From Oscillospiraceae bacterium (GTDB taxonomy: Bacteria > Bacillota > Clostridia > Oscillospirales > Oscillospiraceae): a stretch of DNA of 64,000 nucleotides. Each line of letters begins with the position of its first letter. The first letter of the stretch is position 1. The position numbers were made by a program, and so were the translations under genes. Below are positions 7,936 through 16,739 of the stretch, one piece after another. The notes under the pieces are model-generated. The model worked only from the letters and a program-made list of their open reading frames with translations. It ran no database searches and was not told where the DNA came from. The stretch spans positions 62,001 through 126,000 of the forward strand of contig CAJTGJ010000003.1 of assembly GCA_910575695.1 (NCBI GenBank), written 5' to 3'.

Positions 7936-8682
7936 ATGAAAAAACTGCACTCAGTCCGCACTTTCCTGGCCGGCGTACCGGCCGCACTGCGCAAGCCCGT
8001 CAAAGTCCCCGCCTTTGCCCTGGCCCTGGTCCTTGTTGCCAGCCTGGTGGTGGGAGTGAGCGCTGTCAACGACAGCAAACAGATCACGGCCTATGAGCGC
8101 TATGACATTGCCATCAAGCTGGACGGCGAGGTACAGACACCCACTGACGCCAACGGCAAGCGGGTCTACCCCATCTCCTACCAGGGCACCACCTACCTGC
8201 CCATCCGGGCCGTGGGCAAGATGCTGGACATCGGGGTGGACTGGGACCCGGCCACCAAGACCGTCCTGCTGGGCGACCCCGCCGAGGGCGTTGACCTGAT
8301 CGACGCCTATAAAGCGTATTACATTAACGAATTCCAGCAGGTGCAGACCACGGACAAGCAGAAGCCCATAGATATTTCCGGCAAGACCTATTCCCACTGG
8401 ATTGGCCTGACCGGCGCTCCTCGGGAGAAAATTGGCACCATTTCCTTCAATATTGAGGGCAAGTACGATACTGTGACCTTCAAGTATTATGCCAGCACGG
8501 ATATCACCCTGCAAGTGGTCGGTGACAACGACTACGTGCTGGCGGAAATCCCCGTAAAGGGCGGCCAAGTGGCCCAGAGTATCACGGTGGATCTGCTGGG
8601 CACCAGCCAGCTGACCTTTAAAACGGTCGAAGACCTGGATACCCACCAGTGTGTGTACATCGTGAATGCGCTGCTGAAATAA
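7936..8682 (+). CDS. Secreted copper-amine-oxidase-N (stalk) domain protein 2
   Basis: A 248-residue paralogue of the preceding gene: signal peptide (residues 1-43), stalk domain (GTTYLPIRAVGKMLDIGVDW around residues 90-110) and NPCBM-like C-terminal module (FNIEGKYDTVTFKYY; VGDNDYVLAEI). The N-terminal two thirds are close to the first copy; the region between the two modules has drifted, suggesting different ligands. It has its own promoter, leader and terminator, so the two genes can be expressed separately. Confidence 0.82.
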   Translation: MKKLHSVRTFLAGVPAALRKPVKVPAFALALVLVASLVVGVSAVNDSKQITAYERYDIAIKLDGEVQTPTDANGKRVYPISYQGTTYLPIRAVGKMLDIGVDWDPATKTVLLGDPAEGVDLIDAYKAYYINEFQQVQTTDKQKPIDISGKTYSHWIGLTGAPREKIGTISFNIEGKYDTVTFKYYASTDITLQVVGDNDYVLAEIPVKGGQVAQSITVDLLGTSQLTFKTVEDLDTHQCVYIVNALLK

Positions 8683-8698
8683 ACAGCCATACGAGCAA

Positions 8699-8732
8699 GC
8701 GGGAGGCCCCAGCCGGGGGCCTCCCGCTTTTT
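8699..8732 (+). terminator. Terminator after stalk-domain gene 2
   Basis: GCGGGAGGCCCC pairs with GGGGCCTCCCGC and is followed by TTTTT. It may also act on transcripts arriving from the convergent kinase gene. Confidence 0.88.
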
Positions 8733-8762
8733 CTGTCCAAATCAAAGTCCAAACGCCCGCCC

Positions 8763-10457
8763 TCACGTGGCGGAGGACGACGCCTCGGGACGCTGCTTCC
8801 CCGTCAGGTCCTCAATGGTCTGAAGCAGCAGGGACAGGTCCATGGGCTTGTTCAGATGGACGTCGATGCCGCTCTCCCGGGAGCGCTGCTGGTCGCTCTC
8901 CAGCATATTGGCGGACAGGGCCACAATGGGAATTCTGGACAGCGCCGGGTCGGGCAGGGCCCGGATGGCTTTTGCCGCCGTCCAGCCGTCCATCACCGGC
9001 ATTTGCAGGTCCAGAAGCAGGAGGTCATAGTAGCCGGGGGCGGCGTAGGTCACCTTTTCCAGGGCCAGCTGCCCGTTTTCCACCGGGTCGATGAGGAAGC
9101 CCATCATGGTGAGCAGCTCCGTCTCGATCTCCCGGTTGATGTCGTTGTCCTCCGCCAGCAGGATGCGCTGTACGGCCCCGCCGGCGAGCAGCGTCCTGCT
9201 GCCCTCGGATGCCCCGGCCTGGACCCGCAGGGTGAGGGTGGCGCGGAAGGTGCTGCCCTTCCCCTCCTCGCTCTCTACCTCCAGGGAGCCGCCCATCATG
9301 TCCACCAGGTTCTTGGTGATGGTCAGCCCCAGGCCGATGCCGTGGATGCCGCTGAGGGTGGAGTTTTTCACCCGGGTGAAGGGTTCAAATATCTTTTCCA
9401 GAAATTCGGGGCTGATGCCGATGCCGTTGTCCGACACCACCACCCGGTATACCGCGTAATCGTGGGACAGCTTCTGCACCTCCTGGGCCACGATGGACAC
9501 ACAGCCGCCGGGATCGGTATAGGTCACGGCGTTGTTGGCCAGGTAGAGCACCAGCTGGTGGAGCTTTTCCCGGTCGGCGTACACGGCGGGGCGGCGCAGG
9601 CCCGAGCTGTCCATGGTGAACGTGATGTTTTTCTCCTCAGCCTGGGGCTGGAGGAAGTCGTACACCTCCTGAAGAATGTCCTTCAGGCTGCACTCCACCG
9701 CCTTGACGCCGGAGGAGCCGGACAGGGAGGATACCTCCAGCACCTTGTCGATCATGTCCAGGAGCTGGCGTCCGGCGGCCTCCACCCGCTCCAGGTAGTC
9801 CAGGGTCAGCTCCGGATCGGCAGTGTTGAGCTTGGCCAGGGAGGTGAGCCCGAACATGGCGTGGAGGGGCGTGCGCATATCGTGGGACATATTGGACAGG
9901 AACTCGTTTTTGCTGGCGATGGCCAGATTGGCCTTGGTCAGGGCGTCCGCCAGCAGATCCTGCTGTGCCTTCATCAGGTCGTCCTTTTCCTGGGCGCTCC
10001 GCTCCCGCTTTTCGGTGGCGTCCCCCAGGAACACGTAGAAAATGTCCCCCGCAACCTCGCTGTAGACGAAGTGGCCGTAGTTGTCCAGCCAGCCCGTGGT
10101 GCCGTCCCGGCGGATCATGCGGTGCTCCACGTAGTCCAGATCGTACTGGCTGGCGGCGATCTGCTCCCGGATGCTCTGCTCCACCTTCTCCAGGTCGTCC
10201 GGGTGGACGATGCCCCGGAAGGAGTTGCCGGTGTGCTCCCGGAACTGCTCCAGCGTGTCGCACCGGAACATCCTCAGCAGGGCCTGGTTGGCATAGATGA
10301 TTTCCTCGTCCTGGTTGGCGCAGTACACCAGAAAACCGCCAGGCATTTTATCCATGAACCGGAGAAAGGAATCAGATTCAAAATGAAGCGGGCCCTTCTC
10401 CCGGATCACCTGCAAAATACTCTTTCTCTCATGATTGTCGTTGTCATAGCTCGGCAT
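8763..10457 (-). CDS. Hybrid sensor histidine kinase (PAS-HisKA-HATPase-REC)
   Basis: A 564-residue cytoplasmic signalling protein without membrane segments. A PAS-type sensor covers about residues 35-150; the HisKA domain carries the phosphoacceptor His192 in NMSHDMRTPLHAM; the HATPase domain shows NNAVTYTDPGG, DNGIGI and GIGLGLTI; a C-terminal receiver domain (about 435-550) has the acceptor Asp in LLLLDLQMPVMDGW. The start at 10457 (MPSYD) follows GAGGGGAG; a TTG two codons upstream is less likely. It is monocistronic and has no output-domain partner next to it, so its downstream phosphotransfer partner and signal are unknown. Confidence 0.92.
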   Translation of the reverse strand: MPSYDNDNHERKSILQVIREKGPLHFESDSFLRFMDKMPGGFLVYCANQDEEIIYANQALLRMFRCDTLEQFREHTGNSFRGIVHPDDLEKVEQSIREQIAASQYDLDYVEHRMIRRDGTTGWLDNYGHFVYSEVAGDIFYVFLGDATEKRERSAQEKDDLMKAQQDLLADALTKANLAIASKNEFLSNMSHDMRTPLHAMFGLTSLAKLNTADPELTLDYLERVEAAGRQLLDMIDKVLEVSSLSGSSGVKAVECSLKDILQEVYDFLQPQAEEKNITFTMDSSGLRRPAVYADREKLHQLVLYLANNAVTYTDPGGCVSIVAQEVQKLSHDYAVYRVVVSDNGIGISPEFLEKIFEPFTRVKNSTLSGIHGIGLGLTITKNLVDMMGGSLEVESEEGKGSTFRATLTLRVQAGASEGSRTLLAGGAVQRILLAEDNDINREIETELLTMMGFLIDPVENGQLALEKVTYAAPGYYDLLLLDLQMPVMDGWTAAKAIRALPDPALSRIPIVALSANMLESDQQRSRESGIDVHLNKPMDLSLLLQTIEDLTGKQRPEASSSAT

Positions 10458-10501
10458 GGCCAAATCTCCCCTCTCGGGAACGAGTGTCCCTATGACCTCT
10501 T

Positions 10502-10530
10502 ATTGTATCATGTTATCATAAATTTGTCAT
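10502..10530 (-). promoter_or_regulatory. Likely promoter of the hybrid kinase
   Basis: On the minus strand ATGACA (10530-10525), 17-base spacer, TACAAT (10507-10502). The rest of 10458-10673 holds only the terminator of the neighbouring ABC operon. Confidence 0.55.
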
Positions 10531-10590
10531 TATTCTGCGAGAGGTTTTTCCCGTTGCGACGGAAACTTTTTTTTGCCCGGGAGAAAATGG

Positions 10591-10620
10591 GAGCAAGGGC
10601 CGCTTCTGCGGCCCTTGCTC
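10591..10620 (-). terminator. Hairpin ending the amino-acid ABC operon
   Basis: GAGCAAGGGCCGC and GCGGCCCTTGCTC form a perfect stem with an AGAA loop on the minus strand, followed by CCCATTTTC; the T-run is short. Confidence 0.6.
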
Positions 10621-10673
10621 CGGGGACGGCGTTCCGGAACGCGCCGCCAGACGGCTTGGATTTCCGGCCTGTT

Positions 10674-11537
10674 TTACTGGGCCTTGGAGATATCCGTGTT
10701 GAAATACTTCGTGGAAAGCCGGGTGAGGGTACCGTCCTCCGCCAGCTCAGCCAGCGCCTGATCGATGGCCTCCCGCAGGGCGTCGGACGCCTCCCCCTTG
10801 GGCATGGCGATGGCCACCTGGGTGGAATCGGGGTCGACGCAGGCGATCTTAACGGGGGCGTCGGGGTGGATATTCAGATAGTCGTAGAAGCTCACCTCGG
10901 CGTTGAGGGTGGCGTCGATGCGGCCCGAGGTCAGCAGTTCGATGGTCTGGATGAAGTCGTCCACCGGGGTGACGCTGGCGCCGTAGCCCTCGGCCACGTT
11001 GGCGTAGGTGCTGCTCATGGTGTTGGCGGTGGTCTTGCCGTCCAGGTCCTCCATGGACTGGATGGAATCGTCGTCGGCCCGGACGATCACCACGGTGCGG
11101 TTGTAGGCGTAGGGAGTGGAGAAGTCGTACTTCTGCCGGCGGTCCTCGTCCACATCCATGCCGTTGATCATCACATCGTACCGTCCGGCCTCCAGTCCGG
11201 CCAGCAGGCCGGACCACTCGCCCTCGGCAAACACCGGCTCCACCCCCAGCTTTTCCGCGATGGCCCGGCCGATCTCCACGTCATAGCCCACCAGCTGGCC
11301 GTCCTCGTCGTGATAGCCCCAGGGCGCCCACGTGCCCTCCAGGGCGATGGTGAGCTGGCCCTTGTCCTGGATCTGGGCCAGCAGGCCCGCCGTCCCACTG
11401 GCGGCGGGCGTCTCACTGGCGGGGCCGGAAGGGCTGCTGGCGGCGCCGGGATCGTCCTTGCTGGAACAGGACGTCAGAAGCAGCAGGCACACCACGGCAG
11501 CGGCGGAAACCGCTGCCAGAAAACGTTTGAACTCCAT
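10674..11537 (-). CDS. Amino-acid (cystine-like) ABC transporter binding lipoprotein
   Basis: A 287-residue solute-binding protein of the polar amino-acid family. Lipoprotein signal with lipobox LLTSC (Cys about residue 23) and a Gly/Ala/Ser-rich linker, then the SBP_bac_3 domain (LTIALEGTWAPWGYHDEDGQ, VGYDVEIGRAIAEKLG, SGLLAGLEAGRYDVMINGMD). AAGGAG stands 9 bases before the chosen ATG. It is the last gene of a three-gene operon (permease, ATPase, binding protein). The partner permease resembles the TcyB/YecS cystine type, so L-cystine is the best guess, but substrate cannot be proven from sequence. Confidence 0.88.
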   Translation of the reverse strand: MEFKRFLAAVSAAAVVCLLLLTSCSSKDDPGAASSPSGPASETPAASGTAGLLAQIQDKGQLTIALEGTWAPWGYHDEDGQLVGYDVEIGRAIAEKLGVEPVFAEGEWSGLLAGLEAGRYDVMINGMDVDEDRRQKYDFSTPYAYNRTVVIVRADDDSIQSMEDLDGKTTANTMSSTYANVAEGYGASVTPVDDFIQTIELLTSGRIDATLNAEVSFYDYLNIHPDAPVKIACVDPDSTQVAIAMPKGEASDALREAIDQALAELAEDGTLTRLSTKYFNTDISKAQ

Positions 11538-11588
11538 GGTCAATCACTCCTTGATACAGTTGCGGCTGTCCCCGCCTGGGGACGGGCG

Positions 11589-12332
11589 TCAGGGTTCGGT
11601 TCCGCCGGTTTGCAGGAACGCCCGGGTGCGTTCCTCCCGGGGACAGGTGAAAATCTCCCGGGACGGGCCCTCCTCCACCACCACGCCGTGCTCCATGAAC
11701 ACGGTGCGGCTGGATACGGTGCGGGCAAAGCCCAGCTCATGGGTGACCACGATCAGGGTCTGCCCCTCCTCGGCCAGCCGCCGCATGACGGCCAGCACCT
11801 CCCCGGTGAGCTCCGGGTCCAGGGCGGAGGCGGGCTCGTCAAAATAGATGACCTCCGGCTGGACGGCCATGGCCCGGGCGATGGCCACCCGCTGCTGCTG
11901 TCCGCCGGACAGCTGGCTGGGGTAGTGGTCCATCCGCCCGGCCATGCCCACTTTCTCCAGGGCCTGCCGCCCGATGTCCTCCGCCTCGGCTCGGGGCATT
12001 TTCCGGGCGGTGATCAGGCCCTCCGTCACGTTTTGCAGGGCGGTCTTGTTCAGGAACAGGTTATAGCTCTGAAAGACAAAGGCGGTCTTTTTCCGCAGGC
12101 GGGCGGCGTCCTTTTTGGAGATACGGGCCAGGGGGAACTGCTCCCCGTTGAAGGTGAGGGTCCCCTCGTCCGCCCGCTCCAGGAAATTCATGCACCGCAG
12201 AAGGGTGGTCTTGCCCGAGCCGCTGGGCCCCAGGACAGCCACCACGTCCCCGCGGCTCACGGACAGATCCACGCCCTTGAGCACCTCCAGCGAACCGAAG
12301 GACTTGTGAACGTTGTTGACACTTAGCAGCAT
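11589..12332 (-). CDS. Amino-acid ABC transporter ATPase
   Basis: A 247-residue ATP-binding subunit. Walker [10 protein letters not shown] (about residue 32), Q-loop VFQSYNLF, signature LSGGQQQ, Walker [14 protein letters not shown] and the switch His in VVTHELGFA are all present. The Walker B follow-up reads PASALD where PTSALD is more usual; this is conservative. The start at 12332 lies four bases after the permease stop; an upstream in-frame Met would overlap the permease. Energises the adjoining permease for amino-acid uptake. Confidence 0.93.
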   Translation of the reverse strand: MLLSVNNVHKSFGSLEVLKGVDLSVSRGDVVAVLGPSGSGKTTLLRCMNFLERADEGTLTFNGEQFPLARISKKDAARLRKKTAFVFQSYNLFLNKTALQNVTEGLITARKMPRAEAEDIGRQALEKVGMAGRMDHYPSQLSGGQQQRVAIARAMAVQPEVIYFDEPASALDPELTGEVLAVMRRLAEEGQTLIVVTHELGFARTVSSRTVFMEHGVVVEEGPSREIFTCPREERTRAFLQTGGTEP

Positions 12333-12336
12333 GGCA

Positions 12337-13011
12337 TCACACCCCCCGGCTCTCATAGGCGCTCAGCTTTTTCTCTCCCGCCCGCTGGAGCCAGGTCAGC
12401 ACCGTGGAGAACAGCAGGTAGATCAGGCCCACCTCAATGTACAGCGCCAGCGGCTCATATACCCGGGCATTGATCTGCTGGGTGGTCCGGAACATCTCCA
12501 CCACCGTGATGTTGGCGGCCAGGGAGGTGTCCTTCACCATGGCGATCAGCGAGTTGGACAGGGGTGGAAACGCGGTGCGCATGGCCTGGGGCAGGACGAT
12601 CCGGCGCATGGTCTGCAAATAGCTCAGACCCGCGCAGTATCCCGCCTCCAGCTGTCCGGCGGGCACCGCCTCCAGCGCCGCCCGGACCGTCTCGGCGCAG
12701 TAGGCCCCCTCGTTGAGGGAGAACACGATCACCGCCGCCGGGAAGGGGGCGATGGCAGGGCCGATCTTCGGCATCCCGTAAAACACCACAAAGAGCTGGA
12801 CCAGCAGGGGCGTCCCCCGGAACACCCAGATGTAAAACCGGCACAGCTGGGTGGCGGCCGGCACGCGGGCAAACTGAGCCAGCGCCGCCGCCACGGCGAT
12901 GATCATGGCGAAGAAAAAGGAGATGGCGGTGAGGGGTATGGTGACGGCCAGCCCGGGCAGGAGCATTTTGGGGAAGGAATCCACCAGTATGTTCAGCAGG
13001 GTATCATTCAT
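12337..13011 (-). CDS. Amino-acid ABC transporter permease, TcyB/YecS-like
   Basis: A 224-residue membrane permease of the HisMQ type with about five transmembrane helices. The EAA cytoplasmic loop ([23 protein letters not shown]) is clear, and the C-terminal part ([20 protein letters not shown]) is close to cystine permeases. It is the first gene of the operon, downstream of a good sigma-A promoter. Probably works as a homodimer with the ATPase and binding protein that follow. Confidence 0.9.
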   Translation of the reverse strand: MNDTLLNILVDSFPKMLLPGLAVTIPLTAISFFFAMIIAVAAALAQFARVPAATQLCRFYIWVFRGTPLLVQLFVVFYGMPKIGPAIAPFPAAVIVFSLNEGAYCAETVRAALEAVPAGQLEAGYCAGLSYLQTMRRIVLPQAMRTAFPPLSNSLIAMVKDTSLAANITVVEMFRTTQQINARVYEPLALYIEVGLIYLLFSTVLTWLQRAGEKKLSAYESRGV

Positions 13012-13095
13012 GGGGCCTCATCCTCCGGGGCCCGCAGGTGGTTGGCATGGGGTTCACTCCTTTTAAAATGAGGGACATTGGATATGCTGGTGGAT

Positions 13096-13124
13096 ATCAT
13101 ACCATTTTAGAAGGAAAAATGCAA
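13096..13124 (-). promoter_or_regulatory. Promoter of the cystine-like ABC operon
   Basis: On the minus strand TTGCAT (13124-13119), 17-base spacer, TATGAT (13101-13096), 85 bases upstream of the permease start. Confidence 0.7.
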
Positions 13125-13227
13125 TTCCTTCCGTGTAACATTTCTGCCAAAACCGGGGTCCGGGAGAATTTTTGGCTGAATGTTCAAAAATTCCCCTGCC
13201 GCAGAGGGAAAACCCGGCGGCATGATG

Positions 13228-13264
13228 CAAAGCACGCCCCCCGGCCTGCGCCGGGAGGCGTGCT
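13228..13264 (-). terminator. Terminator of the TrpXYZ-like operon
   Basis: On the minus strand GCACGCC (13263-13257) pairs with GGCGTGC (13238-13232) around a CCCGG/CCGGG inner stem, followed by TTTGC. Confidence 0.65.
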
Positions 13265-13285
13265 CTGTCCGTATCTTCGGGCCGC

Positions 13286-14086
13286 TCAGTCCGAAAGCAG
13301 GATCCTGTCGTTGTCCAGATCCCGGCCCGTCCCGGCGCGGAAGCGGCGGAGCAGGTCGTCCACCGTCATACCCGCCCGTTCCTGGCCCGAGACGTCCAGC
13401 ACGACGCGGCCGTCCGCCATCATCAGCGTGCGGCTGCCCAGCTCCAGCGCCTGCCTCATGTTGTGGGTGACCATCAGGCAGGTGATGTGGTTTTCCGCGA
13501 TGATGGCGCGGGTGAGCTCCAGCACCTTTTCCGCCGTGCCGGGGTCCAGGGCGGCGGTGTGCTCGTCCAGCAGCAGCAGCCTGGGGGTGACCAGCGTGGC
13601 CATCAGCAGGGTCAGCGCCTGCCGCTGCCCGCCGGACAGCAGGCCCACCGGCTGGCGCATCCGGTCCTCCAGCCCCATACCCAGGAGCTTTAACCGTTCC
13701 GCGAAAAACTCCTTGTCTTTTTTTGTGATCCGGCTGAAGGGGGCCTTGCCGTGGGCGGAGCGCAGGTAGGCCAGGGCGAGGTTTTCCTCAATGGTCATGG
13801 AGGGGGCGGTGCCCCTCAGCGGGTCCTGGAACAGACGGCCCACCACCTTGCTGCGCTTGTGGTCGGGGGTGAAGGTGATGTCCTGCCCGTCCAGGATGAT
13901 GGAGCCCTCGTCCACGTAAAAGCTGCCCGCCACCGCGTTGAGCAGGGTGGACTTGCCCGCGCCGTTGGAGCCGATGATGGCGGCAAAGTCGCCGGGAGCC
14001 AGATGGAGGGACAGCTCGGTCAGCGCTTTCTTTTCATTGACGGTGCCGGGGTTGAAGGTCTTGGAGATGTTGTTGAGCCTCAGCAT
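13286..14086 (-). CDS. TrpZ-like ABC transporter ATPase
   Basis: A 266-residue ATP-binding subunit of the ABC class paired with TrpX/DUF534-type binding proteins. Walker A GSNGAGKST, signature LSGGQRQ, Walker B LLLLDEHTAALDP and switch His in VTHNMRQALEL are visible. It starts one base after the permease stop, so it is translationally coupled. Third gene of an operon controlled by a Trp-specific T-box, making tryptophan (or a precursor such as indole compounds) the likely substrate. Confidence 0.88.
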   Translation of the reverse strand: MLRLNNISKTFNPGTVNEKKALTELSLHLAPGDFAAIIGSNGAGKSTLLNAVAGSFYVDEGSIILDGQDITFTPDHKRSKVVGRLFQDPLRGTAPSMTIEENLALAYLRSAHGKAPFSRITKKDKEFFAERLKLLGMGLEDRMRQPVGLLSGGQRQALTLLMATLVTPRLLLLDEHTAALDPGTAEKVLELTRAIIAENHITCLMVTHNMRQALELGSRTLMMADGRVVLDVSGQERAGMTVDDLLRRFRAGTGRDLDNDRILLSD

Positions 14087-14087
14087 T

Positions 14088-15005
14088 TCAGCGTTCCCCC
14101 TTCCGTCCTGCGGCCAGCCTGCGCCGCTGGAAGCCGATGCCCTCCCTGATGGAGGGGGCGGCGATGGCCAGCGCCACCACGATGGCGGTGAGCAGCTTCA
14201 GGCAGTCCACCGGCACCACCTTGGTGTAAAACACCACGGCGTAGATGAAGCGGTAGATGATGGAGCCCACCACCACCGCCGCTACGCCCCGGCCCACGCC
14301 CCGGCGGCCCGCCACGGTCTCCCCGATGATCAGGCAGGCCAGGCCGATTACCACGATGCCGGTGCCGGAATTCATGTCCACCGTGCGCTGGTACTGGCCC
14401 ACCACCGCGCCGGACAGTCCGGTGAGGGCGTTGGCGAAGCCCAGCCCCACCGTGACCGTGAAGGCCGTGTCCACCGACGAGGCCCGCACCATGTCCCGGT
14501 TGTCGCCGGTGGCCCGGATGGACAGCCCCAGCCGGGTGCCCAGAAACAGCCACAGCAGCACCCCGGCCAGGAGGGTGATGGCGGCGGACAGCAGCAGCTC
14601 GTGCCACTCGCCGCCCACACCCGCACTCCGGAAAAGGGTGAACACGGTGTCCGTGCGCATCAGGCTGGCGCTGGACTTCCAGCCCATGGCCATCAGGTTG
14701 ACGGTGTACAGCCCGGTGTTGGTGATGATGCCCGCCAGGATGGAGGGCACTCCCATGCGGGTCTGGAGGAAGGCGGTGACGAACCCGGCGCAGGCCCCCG
14801 CCAGCATGGCCGCCGGGATGGCCAGCACGGGGTGGCCCGCCGCCGTCACCGCCACCGACACCGCCGCCCCCAGCACGAAGCTGCCGTCGGTGGTCAGGTC
14901 GGCGATATCCAGGATGCGGTAGCTCAAAAACAGCGCCATGGCCACCAGGGCGTATTGAAAGCCCAGCTCCAGGGCGGTCTGTGAGATCAGCAGTATGGAA
15001 TTCAT
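14088..15005 (-). CDS. TrpY-like ABC transporter permease
   Basis: A 305-residue permease of the branched-chain/TrpY type with about nine hydrophobic segments; conserved features include LTTDGSFVLGAAV near the N terminus and GLANALTGLSGA-type loops (here GFANALTGLSGAVVGQYQ) in the middle. The start at 15005 follows GAGGAGAGGG. Middle gene of the T-box-controlled operon. Family members import aromatic amino acids or related solutes. Confidence 0.88.
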   Translation of the reverse strand: MNSILLISQTALELGFQYALVAMALFLSYRILDIADLTTDGSFVLGAAVSVAVTAAGHPVLAIPAAMLAGACAGFVTAFLQTRMGVPSILAGIITNTGLYTVNLMAMGWKSSASLMRTDTVFTLFRSAGVGGEWHELLLSAAITLLAGVLLWLFLGTRLGLSIRATGDNRDMVRASSVDTAFTVTVGLGFANALTGLSGAVVGQYQRTVDMNSGTGIVVIGLACLIIGETVAGRRGVGRGVAAVVVGSIIYRFIYAVVFYTKVVPVDCLKLLTAIVVALAIAAPSIREGIGFQRRRLAAGRKGER

Positions 15006-15027
15006 GGGATCCCTCTCCTCTCGTGAG

Positions 15028-15056
15028 CCCGCCCCCGGCACAGGCCGGGGGCGGGG
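15028..15056 (-). other. Intercistronic hairpin between binding protein and permease
   Basis: CCCGCCCCCGGC and GCCGGGGGCGGG form a strong stem in the 106-base gap. No T-run follows on the minus strand; it probably stabilises the upstream binding-protein mRNA, which is usually needed in excess. Confidence 0.5.
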
Positions 15057-15111
15057 ATGGTTTTTCGTCCGAGGCCCTTCATGGCCCCGTCCGCGCTTGC
15101 GGAAACGCGGG

Positions 15112-16176
15112 TCAGTCCTCGGTGGTGACCACCTCAGCCACGGTGCCCAGGCTGCTGAACGCGGAGTAGTCGGCATTCAGGGCGGCGGCGGTCTCGGTGT
15201 TGACGGTGATGATGCCGCCCTCCAGCAGGTAGTAATCCTCCATGCCGTCCATGCCCTTGGTGAGCACGTCGTAGGCCAGGCCGGCGGTCTGCTTGCCCAG
15301 CAGGGTGTAGTTCACGCCGCAGCCGGCGAAGGCGCCGTTGCGGGCGAAGGAGTCGGCCCCGCCGTAGTGGGGGATGCCCGCCTGGATGAAGCTCTCATAG
15401 ATGGCCAGCTCGGCGGACTGGATCACGTTGTCGGTGGGGGTGAACACCGCGTCCACGCCCTCGGCGATCAGGGCGGAGGCCGCCGCGATCACCTCATCGT
15501 TGCTGTTGCCGGTCTGCTCGGTGTAGGCGATCCCCTTGCTGTCCAGGTACTCCTTGGCCTCGGCGACGGGCCGGGCGGAGTTGTCCTCAGACAGGGAGTA
15601 CAGCAGGCCAACCTTGCTCAGATCCGGGTTCTGGAGCAGCATCAGGTCAATGATGGCCCGGGTGTTCAGCGCGTCGCTGGTGCCGGTGACGTAGTCGATC
15701 CCGGTGAGGGCCACGCTCTCATCGTCGGGGTAGGACACGGCGGCGAACACCACCGGGGTCTTGGTGTCCTCGGCGGACAGGGCGGCCACCTTGGCGGCGG
15801 CGGTGGCGATGGGGACGATCACGTCCGCCCCGTCGGCGATGGCCTGGTCGGCCAGCTGCTTCAGGGTGCTCTGGTCGTTCTGGCCGGAGGTGATCTCATA
15901 CTGGATGGTCACGCCGTTGTCCTTGGCCAGCTTCTCCAGCTCACTGCCCACGGCCTCGGCGATCTCGTCCAGGGAGGCGTGGTCCATCAGCTTGATGATC
16001 GCCACTTTATAGGTCTTGTCCCCGGCGGGCTGGGAGGGCTCGGCGGACCCGCCCGCCGTCACCGTGGGGCCGTCGGAGCTGGAGACCGTGCCGCTGCTGC
16101 AGGCGCACAGGGCCAGGGTCATGGCCACGGCGGCGGCGATGGCGAAGAATCTCTTGACAATGCTGCGGTTTTTCAT
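15112..16176 (-). CDS. TrpX-like ABC transporter substrate-binding lipoprotein
   Basis: A 354-residue lipoprotein (lipobox LALCAC at about residue 23) of the ABC_sub_bind/TrpX family. Hallmarks are MDHASLDEIAEAV, GADVIVPIATAAAKVA, GDSNDEV-type and VFTPTDNVIQSAE stretches. The ATG at 16176 follows GGAGG by 8 bases. It is the first gene of the operon behind the T-box. By context it binds tryptophan or a close relative at the outer face of the membrane. Confidence 0.88.
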   Translation of the reverse strand: MKNRSIVKRFFAIAAAVAMTLALCACSSGTVSSSDGPTVTAGGSAEPSQPAGDKTYKVAIIKLMDHASLDEIAEAVGSELEKLAKDNGVTIQYEITSGQNDQSTLKQLADQAIADGADVIVPIATAAAKVAALSAEDTKTPVVFAAVSYPDDESVALTGIDYVTGTSDALNTRAIIDLMLLQNPDLSKVGLLYSLSEDNSARPVAEAKEYLDSKGIAYTEQTGNSNDEVIAAASALIAEGVDAVFTPTDNVIQSAELAIYESFIQAGIPHYGGADSFARNGAFAGCGVNYTLLGKQTAGLAYDVLTKGMDGMEDYYLLEGGIITVNTETAAALNADYSAFSSLGTVAEVVTTED

Positions 16177-16241
16177 GGTGTTTTCCTCCATATCATTATT
16201 TTGGGCGGCAGATGACCCGGATCGTGCCGGGATCCGGGGAG

Positions 16242-16529
16242 GAAAAAGAAAACAGCCTTTGCCCCCACATGGGACAAAAGCCGCTGCTTCTGCGATACCA
16301 CCCAAATTGACGTTAAAAACGTCCGCTCGCTTACGCGTACCATCATACGCGCCCCGATGGATAACGGGTGGGATGCCCGTCGGTCCCTACTTGGCCCGCG
16401 CCGTTCGGTCCGCCCTCCGGAGTCCATTCGCCAGCCGCTCGCCGCCCCGTTCCCACCATCGGGGGCTCTCTGAAGGTCTGCCGCGCCGGGTACTTCTCTC
16501 CGTCACAGGTTTGTGCTGTTTGATTGTTA
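16242..16529 (-). ncRNA. T-box leader, tryptophan (UGG) specifier
   Basis: Read on the minus strand, a stem I begins with GGAGAGAAGTA, has the distal AGAGAG and GGTGGGAACGGGG elements, then the specifier context GAA-TGG-ACTCC with TGG at 16426-16424. The T-box sequence GGGTGGTATCGC is at 16302-16291. A terminator follows (GCTTTTGTCCC pairing with GGGGGCAAAGGC, then TTTTC TTTTT). Uncharged tRNA-Trp should prevent termination and switch on the TrpXYZ-like transporter. Confidence 0.9.
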
Positions 16530-16535
16530 TGGCTT

Positions 16536-16564
16536 ATTATACGGATGGTCCGGCGGTTTGTCAA
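16536..16564 (-). promoter_or_regulatory. Consensus promoter of the T-box operon
   Basis: On the minus strand TTGACA (16564-16559), 17-base spacer, TATAAT (16541-16536); both boxes perfect. Confidence 0.9.
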
Positions 16565-16615
16565 CCCTTTTTCGCAGAAAAATTTATCCAGTTAAAGCAA
16601 AAAGGGCGAAAGCCC

Positions 16616-16644
16616 TTGCGCCGGAAGGGTTGAGCGGCTATACT
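16616..16644 (+). promoter_or_regulatory. Promoter for the sigma/anti-sigma pair
   Basis: TTGCGC (16616-16621), 17-base spacer, TATACT (16639-16644), about 95 bases before the sigma gene. Whether the ECF sigma also drives its own promoter is not visible. Confidence 0.5.
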
Positions 16645-16739
16645 GCTTGGGGGAAAATTTTTTGCGTCCGGGATGCAATGTCCAGCCCCTGTTTTCCGTC
16701 TTTCAGGGTGAAGGGCCTTTCGGCAAAGGAGGAAGCAAC

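Larger units (their letters stand above)
7603..7990 (+). repeat. Direct repeat, copy 2 (promoter + leader + 5' coding)
   Basis: Counterpart of 6444-6830, offset by about 1,160 bases. Confidence 0.9.

Noticed and set aside
8649..12326. A 1,225-codon open frame on the plus strand
   Set aside because: It is the antisense shadow of the hybrid kinase and ABC genes; composition is His/Gly/Val-rich without any family motif.
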